Below are positions 51,667-61,106 of a stretch of DNA of 64,000 nucleotides, piece after piece. The notes beneath the pieces are model-generated. The model ran no database searches, was not told the DNA's origin, and saw only the letters and a program-made list of their open reading frames with translations. Numbering within the stretch: position 1 is the stretch's first letter; each line of letters begins with the position of its first letter. A program made the translations under genes and the position numbers. The DNA lies in contig CANPYK010000008.1 in the NCBI GenBank assembly GCA_947588605.1, forward strand, positions 24,453 to 88,452, given 5' to 3'. The DNA is from an uncultured Oscillospiraceae bacterium. GTDB taxonomy: Bacteria; Bacillota; Clostridia; Oscillospirales; Oscillospiraceae.

Positions 51667-53172
51667 ATGAAGAAAGAGGACATCTATAACGGCATCACCG
51701 ACATCCGCGCCGACCTTGTGGAGAGCGCGGGGCAGCGCCGCAAAAAGCCCTTCCCCTGGCGGGGGGTGGTGGCGGCGTGCCTGGCCCTGGCGCTCATCGC
51801 CGGGGGGACGCTGGCGGCGCTGTCCCGGGGCTCGGGGCGCAGCGAGGCCCCCAGCGGCTATACCGGCGGCGATGCCTCGGAACCGCCCACCAAACCTGCC
51901 GGCGTGTCCGGCGGGTCCCCCGGGTCCTCCGGTTCGGGGAATCCTGTGGCGGAGCTGTGCGGAGCCGTCTTCCCCCAGGCCGTGCCGTATCCCGAGGATG
52001 AGAGGGACGCGGCGGCGTGGGAGGACTATCAGGCCGAGCACCGGCTGAGCCCCGACGTCGCCGAGGCCCTGGGCGGCTACCTCCATGCCGCCGTCCCGGC
52101 GCTTTTGGACGGGTCCGGCAACGCCGTCTGCTCCCCGGTGAGCGTTTTTACCGCCCTCGCCATGCTCGGCGAGACGGCGCGGGGGGAGACGCGGGCGCAA
52201 ATTTTGGAGCTGCTGGGGTTTGAGGACGTGGAGACGCTTCGAGCCGCGACGGCTGAGCTCATGACCGACCTCTATAACGACGACGGCGCGGAGGTGGTGC
52301 GGCTGGCAAGCTCCCTGTGGCTTCGGGACGACGTGGGGGAGGACGCCTACAACAAGGAGACGCTGGCGACTCTGGCGGGGGACTATTACGCCTCCGCCTA
52401 TGCCGGGACGCCGGGGACGGAGGAGATGGACGACGCCCTGCAGGGCTGGCTCAACGGGCAGACCGGGGGACTTCTCCGGGACAGCGTGGAGAAGGTGAAG
52501 CTTCAGCCCGACACCGTGGCGGCCCTGGCCTCCGCCGTCTATTTCAGCGGCAAGTGGCATCAGGGCTTTCGGGAGGAGAACACCCGCCGGATGACCTTCC
52601 ACGCCCCCGGCGGGGACCGGGAGGCGGACTTCATGAACGGCGTCTTCACTATCTATTATTACCCCTTTGAGGACTTCACCGGCGTGGAGCTGGCCTTCGA
52701 GCTGGGCGGGGCCATGCGCCTCATCCTCCCCCGGGAGGGGACGGACCCGCGGGTGCTTTTGAAAAGCGCGGAGGCACGGGATTTCCTCCTGAGTCCGGAC
52801 CTCAACGGGACGGTGGGCCGGGAGGCGCGGGTCAGCCTGTCCCTGCCCAAGTTCGACGTGACCTGCGACGCGGACCTCATCGGCGTGCTCCAAAGCCTTG
52901 GCGTGACGGACGCCTTCGACCCCGGCGCGGCGGACCTCAGCGGCCTTGCGGGGCTTCCGGGGGAGATCTATATCCAGACCGCGATCCACTCCGTCCGGGT
53001 GAAGACGGACGAGAAGGGGTGCGAGGCGGCGGCCTACACCGTCATGATGGGCGTGCCCACCTCCCCTCCGCCTCCGGAGGAACGCGTCGACCTCGTCTTC
53101 GACCGGCCGTTCCTCTTCTCCGTCATGGAGGAGGGCGTGCCGATCTTCGCGGGAGTCGTCAGCGAGCCGTAA
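51667..53172 (+). CDS. Membrane-anchored serpin 2
   Basis: 501 residues, 16 bp after serpin 1 and clearly its paralogue. N-terminus MKKEDIYNGITDIRADLVES, membrane segment about 34-53, a Ser/Gly/Pro linker (about 60-95), then the serpin domain (NAVCSPVSVFTALAMLGETA, VNGV/FTIYYYPF region, SLPKFDVTCDADLIGVL). Hinge EKGCEAAAYT (449-458), predicted P1 about Thr465 then Ser466, followed by a PPPPEE stretch. The reactive loop differs from serpin 1, so the pair should have different targets. A terminator follows. Confidence 0.88.
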   Translation: MKKEDIYNGITDIRADLVESAGQRRKKPFPWRGVVAACLALALIAGGTLAALSRGSGRSEAPSGYTGGDASEPPTKPAGVSGGSPGSSGSGNPVAELCGAVFPQAVPYPEDERDAAAWEDYQAEHRLSPDVAEALGGYLHAAVPALLDGSGNAVCSPVSVFTALAMLGETARGETRAQILELLGFEDVETLRAATAELMTDLYNDDGAEVVRLASSLWLRDDVGEDAYNKETLATLAGDYYASAYAGTPGTEEMDDALQGWLNGQTGGLLRDSVEKVKLQPDTVAALASAVYFSGKWHQGFREENTRRMTFHAPGGDREADFMNGVFTIYYYPFEDFTGVELAFELGGAMRLILPREGTDPRVLLKSAEARDFLLSPDLNGTVGREARVSLSLPKFDVTCDADLIGVLQSLGVTDAFDPGAADLSGLAGLPGEIYIQTAIHSVRVKTDEKGCEAAAYTVMMGVPTSPPPPEERVDLVFDRPFLFSVMEEGVPIFAGVVSEP

Positions 53173-54930
<1,758 letters not shown>

Positions 54931-54944
54931 CTTAAATAACCCCC

Positions 54945-54975
54945 AAAGCCCCCACGGCGTCGCCGTGGGGGCTTT
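54945..54975 (+). terminator. Intrinsic terminator after the zinc-ribbon gene
   Basis: AAAGCCCCCACGGCG and CGCCGTGGGGGCTTT form a long stem 14 bases after the stop codon. It ends in TTT only. Confidence 0.75.
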
Positions 54976-55017
54976 CAGCTTGGGGGGAGGCGGGATGGGT
55001 GCGTTCATCGGAAGCGC

Positions 55018-55350
55018 CCTCATGTCACACGTTCGCTTCCCCCCTGTCCCCTCCTACGAGGAGGGGACACTGAGACGGGGGCGGGTGCGGGTTATCGGGA
55101 CCGTTTCCGTCACGTAACGTGGCACGGGCGGGTTTGGAACCCGCCCCTACAGTTTCAAATTACGTTCAATCTATGCCGTACGGGCCGCCGCCCACGGCGG
55201 CCCACGTTGCGGGGTTCGGATTGTTTTCGATAAACGCCGTAGGGGTCGCCGTCCTCGGCGACCCGCGTTTTGAGGATTTCCGATGTTATTTATATGGGAT
55301 AACCTTCCACATTCCCTGTAGGGGCGGGTTCTAAACCCGCCCGTCCTTCG
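55018..55350. repeat. Gene-free repeat block between convergent genes
   Basis: A family B unit (CTCCTACGAGGAGG, about 55020-55075) is followed by family A modules: GGGTTTGGAACCCGCCCC (about 55130), CGTACGGGCCGCCGCCCACG (about 55177), GTAGGGGTCGCCGTCCTCGG (about 55239) and TAGGGGCGGGTTCTAAACCC (about 55320). No gene is supported. Confidence 0.75.
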
Positions 55351-55410
55351 CTCATACGGATGCCCATATGAAAGGAGACGCCGCGAATGGCGTATAGCGA
55401 GGTCGCCGGG

Positions 55411-57003
55411 TCAATACCGGAAGGCGCAGAATTGGGCGCTGGAGCCGGAGTAGAGGGAGGCGTCCTTTAGGCGGCGGGAGAGGGTGGAGCGAAGGCCGGT
55501 GAGGGACATCATCACGTAGTATTCAAAGTCGTCCTTTAAGTAGGGATTGGAGTACCGGGCGACGATTTCCCTTGCCTCGTCCGTGAGGCGGCCCATGGCC
55601 TCGGAGAGGTCGGCGTAGTCCGGGAGGGCCTTCAGGGCCTCCTGGAGGCGGGCCTCCATATCACCCCGGAAAACTAAAGCGTTCACATATGGCCGGCCAG
55701 CGGCGTCTGTGGCGCAGAAGCCGTCGGCGGTGAGGGCGCGGAGGTTCTCCCTGTCGGCCTCGGAAAACCGCTCCGGGTCGGCCCCCTCCGCCACCGAACG
55801 GAGGGTGAGGAGGGCGTCGGGCGCGTCCCGGCGGTAGCGGCGCTCATGGAAGACGGGGTCCCCCGGCATGGCCTGATAGCCCAGCCAGCTCATGCCGTCC
55901 CACTCGCTGCCGTTGTTGTTGAAGAACGACTCCGGCAGGCGGCAGGAGGCGCCCTGCTCAAAGCCGATGATGCCCCAGCTCCCGCCGTCGGCCCGGCGGA
56001 ACCTGGTGTGGATGCCCTTTGTGAACCGGGATATCTCCAGAAGCTGTTCCAGGTAGAAGGCGAAGAACATTTGCGCGTCCTGCTCACTGTAATCGCCGGC
56101 GGTCACGCCCAGCGTCCGGGCCTCCCGCAGGGCCTTCCCCGCCAGGTCCCAAAGGTCCCGGGCGCGGCGCTCCGTAAAGGCGCAGACGAGCTCGCCGATC
56201 TCGTTCTGGCACTCCCTGGGGGTGATGAAAAAGCCGGTCAGGACCTTCCCACCCTCCACCTTTTTCAGGAGCTCCGCCCTTAAAAGCAGCTCCACCTCCT
56301 CCTCCATGTAGGGGGCGGCGATGCCCAGCTCCAGGGCCAGCTCCCGGACGGTGCAGGGGTTGTTGTGGGCCTCGCAGAGGATGTTTACGGGGATCTTCCG
56401 CTCCACAGCCGTCCAGGGGAGCCCGGAGGGCTGGCCGCCGGAGGCGACAAAGGAGATCGTCTCCGGGTCGTAGCTTCTTTTGCCGAATTCTCTTGCCATA
56501 GTCATTCCTTCCTTCAAGGTTTGTCTGGCGCGGTAGAGCCGTGAGGTGACGGTCCCCTCGGGGACGCCGAGGGCGCGGGCGATGTCGCGCAGCTTCTGCC
56601 CGCGCATGTAGTAGGCCAGGAGGATATCCCGGTAGTCCGCCGAGATGAACGCCAGCTCCTGGCGCAGGAGCCTGAGCTCGTCGCCGCGGATCAGCGCCCG
56701 CTCCGGGTCGGCGCCCTCGTCCTCCGGCTCCCGGTCCTCAAGGTCCGTTTCCAGCCGGGCGCGGCGATGCTTTTTGTCCGCCCAGGCGCTGTAGCGGTTG
56801 CGGGCGATCCTCCACACCCAGCTGGAGAAATGCTTCGGCACGACGCCCTTTTTGAGGGCCGCGACGGCGTTCAGGAGGATATCGCCGGTCAGGTCCTCCG
56901 CCTCGTGGCTGCTGCCCGTCTTTTTCAGGCAGAAGTAGAAGATCTTCTCCGCGTATGTCCCCAAAAGGACGTGCTGATAGAAATCGTTTTCGCTTCCCGT
57001 CAT
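55411..57003 (-). CDS. ECF-type sigma factor with a large C-terminal extension
   Basis: 530 residues, about three times a normal ECF factor. Region 2 at about 15-82 (AEKIFYFCLKKTGSSHEAED, FSSWVWRIARNRYSAWADK) and region 4 at about 115-166 (LAFISADYRDILLAYYMRGQ, LGVPEGTVTSRLYRARQ). Then about 360 more residues: a winged-helix-like part (PCTVRELALELGIAAPYMEE, about 220-240) and an unassigned part rich in aromatic residues. A long fused tail may act as a built-in regulator or sensor instead of a separate anti-sigma. It diverges from vanR (181 bp apart). Confidence 0.85.
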   Translation of the reverse strand: MTGSENDFYQHVLLGTYAEKIFYFCLKKTGSSHEAEDLTGDILLNAVAALKKGVVPKHFSSWVWRIARNRYSAWADKKHRRARLETDLEDREPEDEGADPERALIRGDELRLLRQELAFISADYRDILLAYYMRGQKLRDIARALGVPEGTVTSRLYRARQTLKEGMTMAREFGKRSYDPETISFVASGGQPSGLPWTAVERKIPVNILCEAHNNPCTVRELALELGIAAPYMEEEVELLLRAELLKKVEGGKVLTGFFITPRECQNEIGELVCAFTERRARDLWDLAGKALREARTLGVTAGDYSEQDAQMFFAFYLEQLLEISRFTKGIHTRFRRADGGSWGIIGFEQGASCRLPESFFNNNGSEWDGMSWLGYQAMPGDPVFHERRYRRDAPDALLTLRSVAEGADPERFSEADRENLRALTADGFCATDAAGRPYVNALVFRGDMEARLQEALKALPDYADLSEAMGRLTDEAREIVARYSNPYLKDDFEYYVMMSLTGLRSTLSRRLKDASLYSGSSAQFCAFRY

Positions 57004-57123
57004 GTGCTCACCCCGCTTTCACCCATATAGTGCGGCCATTTTGAATTTCACTGCAAAAAAAGTTGAATTTTTTGCGGGCCCGATATCAGGATACCACAAA
57101 ACCGTGCCGGAAGCTATACCGGG

Positions 57124-57152
57124 TTGAAAAACGGGGCCGGAGGGGGTATAAT
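57124..57152 (+). promoter_or_regulatory. Promoter of vanR-vanS
   Basis: TTGAAA (57124-57129), 17 bp, TATAAT (57147-57152), about 32 bp before the vanR ATG. Near consensus, so the sensor pair is probably always made. The 120 bp upstream holds AT-rich palindromic sequence near 57050-57075 shared with the divergent sigma gene. Confidence 0.75.
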
Positions 57153-57184
57153 GGGGCGCAAGGGAGAAAAAGGAGGGACGAAAG

Positions 57185-57889
57185 ATGGCGGAGAGGATCG
57201 TGGTGGTGGACGACGAGCGGGAGATCGCGGACCTTTTGGAGCTCTATCTTACCAACGACGGGTATACGGTCCGGAAGTTTTATACGGGCGCGGAGGCCCT
57301 GGCGGATATCGAGAGGGAGGAGCCGGATCTGGCGCTTCTCGACGTGATGCTCCCGGATACGGACGGGTTCAGGCTGCTGAGGAAGATCCGGGAGCGGTAT
57401 TATTTCCCGGTCATCATGCTCACCGCCCGTGTCCAGGACGGGGACAAGATCATGGGGCTGACCATGGGGGCGGACGACTACATCACCAAGCCCTTCAACC
57501 CGCTGGAGGTGGCGGCCAGGGTGAAGACCCAGCTGCGGCGCTACCGGCGGTACAACAGCGCCGGGGCGGGGGAGAGCGGGCCTCGGGAGGAGTATGACAT
57601 CCGGGGGCTGGTCATCAACCGGGAGACACACCGGTGTACGCTCTACGGGGAGGAGATCCACCTGACGCCCCTGGAGTTCTCCATTTTGTGGGTTTTGTGC
57701 GAGCGGCAGGGGACCGTGGTGCCCTCGGAGGAGCTTTTTGAGGCGGTGTGGGGGGAGAAGTACCTGCAAAACAGTGCCAACACCGTCATGGCCCACGTGG
57801 GGCGGCTCCGGGAGAAGCTGCGCGAGCCGGCGCGAAAGCCGAAATTCGTGAAGACCGTCTGGGGGGTGGGATACACCGTTGAAAAATAA
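57185..57889 (+). CDS. vanR: VanR-type response regulator (OmpR family)
   Basis: 234 residues. Receiver: acidic DDE (9-11), phospho-Asp in LALLDVMLPDTDG (Asp about 53), Thr/Ser and Lys in TKPFNP (Lys about 103). C-terminal winged helix with LTPLEFSILWVLCE and KTVWGVGYTVEK. The sequence style (EREIADLLELYLTNDGYTV, FPVIMLTARVQD) fits VanR of the vanG/vanC group. It overlaps vanS by 11 bases. Likely binds the GTCA boxes at 59134-59172. Confidence 0.88.
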   Translation: MAERIVVVDDEREIADLLELYLTNDGYTVRKFYTGAEALADIEREEPDLALLDVMLPDTDGFRLLRKIRERYYFPVIMLTARVQDGDKIMGLTMGADDYITKPFNPLEVAARVKTQLRRYRRYNSAGAGESGPREEYDIRGLVINRETHRCTLYGEEIHLTPLEFSILWVLCERQGTVVPSEELFEAVWGEKYLQNSANTVMAHVGRLREKLREPARKPKFVKTVWGVGYTVEK

Positions 57890-59033
57890 GGCGCCGAAGA
57901 AGCCGGACGAGTACCGGTATCTCAAGACGAAGCTCCTGCGCCGCACGGCCCTCGTTGTGGCGGTGACTGCGGCGGGGATGCTTTTCCTCTACTCCAGCCT
58001 CATCAGCGGACTTGTGGGCTCGGGGGTCATCACCGACTCCGTCGTGGGCTTTTTGGAGGTGGTCCTGGGGGACTACAAGACCGCCGCCGCGGTGTATCAG
58101 ACCGTCTTCCGGGAGTACCGGGGCCTCACGTTCCTGCTGGGGGTGCTGTTCATCGCCCTTATCGCCCTGAGCTTCTATGTGAGGAGCTTTGTCAAATACT
58201 TCAAGGCCATCAACCGGGGCATCGACGGGCTCCTGCGGGAGGACGACGCCGAGATCCAGCTTCTCCCGGAGCTGGAGGCGGTGGAAAAAAAGCTCAACGC
58301 CGCCAAGCGCTCCCTCCGGGACCGGAAGCGGGCGCTGGAGGACGCGGAACAGCGCAAGAACGACCTCATCATGTATCTGGCCCACGATTTGAAAACGCCC
58401 CTGGCGTCGGTCATCGGGTATCTGGAGCTTCTGCGGGACGAACAGCGCATCGCCCCGGCGCTGAGGGAGCACTATCTGTCCGTCACGCTGGACAAGGCCC
58501 AGAGGCTGGAGGACTTGATCAACGAGTTTTTCGAGATCACCCGGTTCAATTTAAGCCACATCGAGCTTCAATACGGGGACATCGACCTTGTAAGGCTCTT
58601 AGAGCAGCTGGTCTACGAGTTCGGGCCGCTTTTCCGGGAAAAGGGCTTCACCTGCGCTCTGCGGCTTCCCGAGAGCCTGCCCCTCCGGTGCGACGCGGAC
58701 AAGCTCCAGCGGGTGTTCGATAACCTCCTTCGCAACGCCGTCCTCTACGGGAAGGAGGGGACGGAGATCGCCGTTACCGCCCGGGCGGAGGCGGGCTTTG
58801 CCGTGGTAGAGGTGGCAAACCGGGGGGATGACATCCCGCCGGAGAAGCTTGGAAGGCTCTTCGAGCAGTTTTACCGCCTGGACGCCGCCCGGAGCTCCCG
58901 CACCGGCGGGGCGGGGCTGGGACTGGCCATTGCCAAGCAAATCGTGGAGCTCCACGGCGGGCGGATCGAGGCCCGCAGCGAAGGCGGCGTCACGACATTT
59001 ACGGTCCGATTGCCGGCCGTTAGAAAATCGTAA
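57879..59033 (+). CDS. vanS: VanS-type sensor histidine kinase
   Basis: 384 residues, TTG start inside the vanR end (MKNKAPKKPDEYRYLKTKLL). Two membrane segments (about 24-46 and 84-108) flank a small outer loop of about 40 residues. HAMP-like linker, phospho-His in LAHDLKTPLASVIG (His about 168), N-box NLLRNAVLYG, G1 in NRGDDIP, F-box and G2 GGAGLGLAIA. It would sense a wall-active drug or wall damage and phosphorylate VanR. A hairpin terminator follows. Confidence 0.88.
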   Translation: MKNKAPKKPDEYRYLKTKLLRRTALVVAVTAAGMLFLYSSLISGLVGSGVITDSVVGFLEVVLGDYKTAAAVYQTVFREYRGLTFLLGVLFIALIALSFYVRSFVKYFKAINRGIDGLLREDDAEIQLLPELEAVEKKLNAAKRSLRDRKRALEDAEQRKNDLIMYLAHDLKTPLASVIGYLELLRDEQRIAPALREHYLSVTLDKAQRLEDLINEFFEITRFNLSHIELQYGDIDLVRLLEQLVYEFGPLFREKGFTCALRLPESLPLRCDADKLQRVFDNLLRNAVLYGKEGTEIAVTARAEAGFAVVEVANRGDDIPPEKLGRLFEQFYRLDAARSSRTGGAGLGLAIAKQIVELHGGRIEARSEGGVTTFTVRLPAVRKS

Positions 59034-59084
59034 GATTTTGTGAAGAAAATCTTCACGGGTCCTTCATGTTGACATAAAACATTT

Positions 59085-59133
59085 TTCTCCCGTTTCCGGT
59101 ATCATGGGACATACCGGAAACGGGAGAATTTTT
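59085..59133 (+). terminator. Terminator between vanS and vanW
   Basis: An 18-bp perfect stem (TTCTCCCGTTTCCGGTAT with ATACCGGAAACGGGAGAA) around CATGGGAC ends in five T (59129-59133). It separates vanRS from the regulated genes. Confidence 0.85.
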
Positions 59134-59187
59134 GTGACGGTTCTGTCATCTCCCTGTCATCGTCCAGTCACACGGGGAGAGTAATAT
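59134..59187 (+). promoter_or_regulatory. Regulated van promoter with four phased VanR-type boxes
   Basis: GTGACG (59134), GTCATC (59145), GTCATC (59156) and GTCACA (59167) lie at exact 11-bp steps. Nine bases after the last box comes TAATAT (59182-59187) with no good -35. The geometry matches the ABC-exporter promoter at 26995-27037. It fits activation of vanW-vanG-racemase by phosphorylated VanR. Confidence 0.7.
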
Positions 59188-59216
59188 TGCAGGTATCACA
59201 CCAAGGGAGCGATCGT

Positions 59217-60035
59217 ATGCCGAGAAAACGCCTCACCCAGCTGATCCCCGCCCTCCTGCCCCTGCGGCGGTGGGAGCGGAAGAAGGTTTTTTATTTGAAA
59301 ATGCGGCTGGACAAATGCCGCTACGCCGTGGAGCGCTCCTCCGTGGCCCTGCCCTTTTGCGTTTTTGAGGCCGGGGAGGTCATGGTCAACCCCCATACGG
59401 GCCAGGATATCCGCTACCAGCACAACAAGGTCCACAACCTGACGCTGGCGGCGAGGAGCCTCAGCGGCGTGCTTATCCGGCCGGGGGAGACCTTCTCCTT
59501 CTGGCGGCTCGTCCGGGACGCGGACCGGGAGGAGCCCTATCTTCCTGGGCTGGAGCTTATCGACGGCCGGATCGTCCCGGCTTACGGCGGCGGACTTTGC
59601 CAGCTCTCCGGACTTCTGCATCTTGTGTTCCTCCACTCGCCCCTGACGGTGACGGAACGCCACGGGCATCCCACAGAGGACCTGCCGCCCAACCCCGGCG
59701 CGGCGCTGCGGGGCACGGACGCCACGGTGAACGAGGGGTGGCTGGACCTGCGGGTCCGAAACGACACGGGGAACACCTTTCAGGTGGAGGCGGGGCCGGA
59801 GGGGGCGCTTCTGCGCGTCAGGCTACTGTCCCTCACGCCCGAGGGGAGACGCTATGAGGTCCAAAACCCCTCCGTCCTCTACCGCCGGGAGGAGGGGCGC
59901 GTCTACGAGTACGCCGAGGTCTCCCGGACGGAGACGGACGTCGTCACCGGTGAGAAGCAGGCGCGGCATCTCTATACAAACGTCAGTGAGATCCGGTATC
60001 CCTTGCCGGACAATATCGAGATACAAGGAGAGTGA
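59217..60035 (+). CDS. vanW: VanW-family protein of a vanG-like cluster
   Basis: 272 residues from ATG at 59217 (AAGGGAG 7 bases before; a TTG at 59187 overlaps the -10 and is rejected). The VanW core is complete: NKVHNLTLAARSLSGVLIRP, PGETFSFW, PAYGGGLCQLSG and VRNDTGNTFQVEA. No signal peptide is seen, as in vanB/vanG VanW. Exact role is unknown in all van operons. The stop overlaps a possible ligase start by 4 bases. Confidence 0.9.
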   Translation: MPRKRLTQLIPALLPLRRWERKKVFYLKMRLDKCRYAVERSSVALPFCVFEAGEVMVNPHTGQDIRYQHNKVHNLTLAARSLSGVLIRPGETFSFWRLVRDADREEPYLPGLELIDGRIVPAYGGGLCQLSGLLHLVFLHSPLTVTERHGHPTEDLPPNPGAALRGTDATVNEGWLDLRVRNDTGNTFQVEAGPEGALLRVRLLSLTPEGRRYEVQNPSVLYRREEGRVYEYAEVSRTETDVVTGEKQARHLYTNVSEIRYPLPDNIEIQGE

Positions 60036-60040
60036 AACTT

Positions 60041-61099
60041 ATGACGAAAAAGACGGTGGCCGTGCTCTTTGGCGGCGTGTCCCCGGAGCACGGCGTATCC
60101 CTGGAATCCGCCGCCGCGGTGCTGGAGAACATGGATAAAGACAAGTATATCCCCCTCCCCGTGGGAATCACACGGGCGGGGGACTGGTACCGCTACGACG
60201 GGCCGGCGGAGAGGATCAGGGCGGACGCCTGGGCATCCGACAGGGACGAGCTTACCCCGGTCACCGTGAGCCTGAGCCGATCGGAACGGGGCTTTTTGGA
60301 GCTGCGCGGCGGGTGCTGTACGCCCCTCCCCGTGGACGCAGTCTTTCCCGTGCTCCACGGGCGAAACGGCGAGGACGGGACGGTGCAGGGGGTCATGGAG
60401 CTGGCAGGCATCCCCCTGGTGGGGTGCGGCGTGCTGGCCTCGGCGCTGTGCATGGACAAGGACCGTGCCCACCGGCTGGTCCGTGAGGCCGGCGTGGCGG
60501 TGCCCAGGGCGGTGACCTTTGATAAGGCGGATCGGGACAAGGCTCCTGCCCTTCTGGAGGGGTTTGCGTACCCTCTCTACGTCAAGCCTCTGCGGGCGGG
60601 GTCCTCCTTCGGCATCACCCGCGTCACCGCGCCGGAGGGGCTTCGGCCCGCCATCGACGGGGCGCTTGCCTACGACACCGCCGTCACCGTGGAGGAGGAG
60701 ATCCCCGGCTTCGAGGTGGGGTGCGCCGTCATGGGGACGGACAAGCTCACCGTGGGGCGGGTGGACGAGGTGGAGGTATCCGGCGGCTTTTTCGGCTTTG
60801 AGGAGAAGTACCGGGGCCGCGATTCTCAGGTCCACATGCCCGCCCGGATAAGCCCGGAGAAGGAGCGGGAGATCCGGGACACCGCCGTCAAGATCTACCG
60901 GGCGCTGGGGTGCGCCGGCTTTGCGCGGGTGGACATGTTCCTGACGCCGGAGGGACGGATCGTCTTCAACGAGGTCAACACCATCCCCGGCTTCACTGCC
61001 CACAGCCGCTTCCCCCGGATGCTGGAAGGCGTCGGGTTGTCCTTCCGGGAAGTGCTGGACCGCCTCATCACGGACGCCCTGGAAGGGAAAGACAGGTGA
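60041..61099 (+). CDS. vanG: VanG-type D-alanine-D-serine ligase
   Basis: 352 residues from ATG at 60041. ATP-grasp D-Ala ligase fold: VLFGGVSPEHGVSLESA (N-terminus), FPVLHGRNGEDGTVQG, KPLRAGSSFGIT, VEEEIPGFEVGCA, and the omega-loop EEKYRGRDSQVHMPARI with EKY, where housekeeping Ddl enzymes have a Tyr/Phe-Asp-Tyr pattern. The end reads EVNTIPGFTAHSRFP. From memory of the family it is closest to VanG, which makes D-Ala-D-Ser termini that bind vancomycin weakly. The substrate must be tested. Within an operon between vanW and the racemase. Confidence 0.85.
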   Translation: MTKKTVAVLFGGVSPEHGVSLESAAAVLENMDKDKYIPLPVGITRAGDWYRYDGPAERIRADAWASDRDELTPVTVSLSRSERGFLELRGGCCTPLPVDAVFPVLHGRNGEDGTVQGVMELAGIPLVGCGVLASALCMDKDRAHRLVREAGVAVPRAVTFDKADRDKAPALLEGFAYPLYVKPLRAGSSFGITRVTAPEGLRPAIDGALAYDTAVTVEEEIPGFEVGCAVMGTDKLTVGRVDEVEVSGGFFGFEEKYRGRDSQVHMPARISPEKEREIRDTAVKIYRALGCAGFARVDMFLTPEGRIVFNEVNTIPGFTAHSRFPRMLEGVGLSFREVLDRLITDALEGKDR

Positions 61100-61106
61100 A
61101 AATCGT

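Noticed and set aside
55387..55470. 27-residue frame behind AAAGGAG on the plus strand (MAYSEVAGSIPEG)
   Set aside because: The ribosome site looks good, but the frame overlaps the 3' end of the minus-strand sigma gene and has no homologue I recognise. Too short to support.
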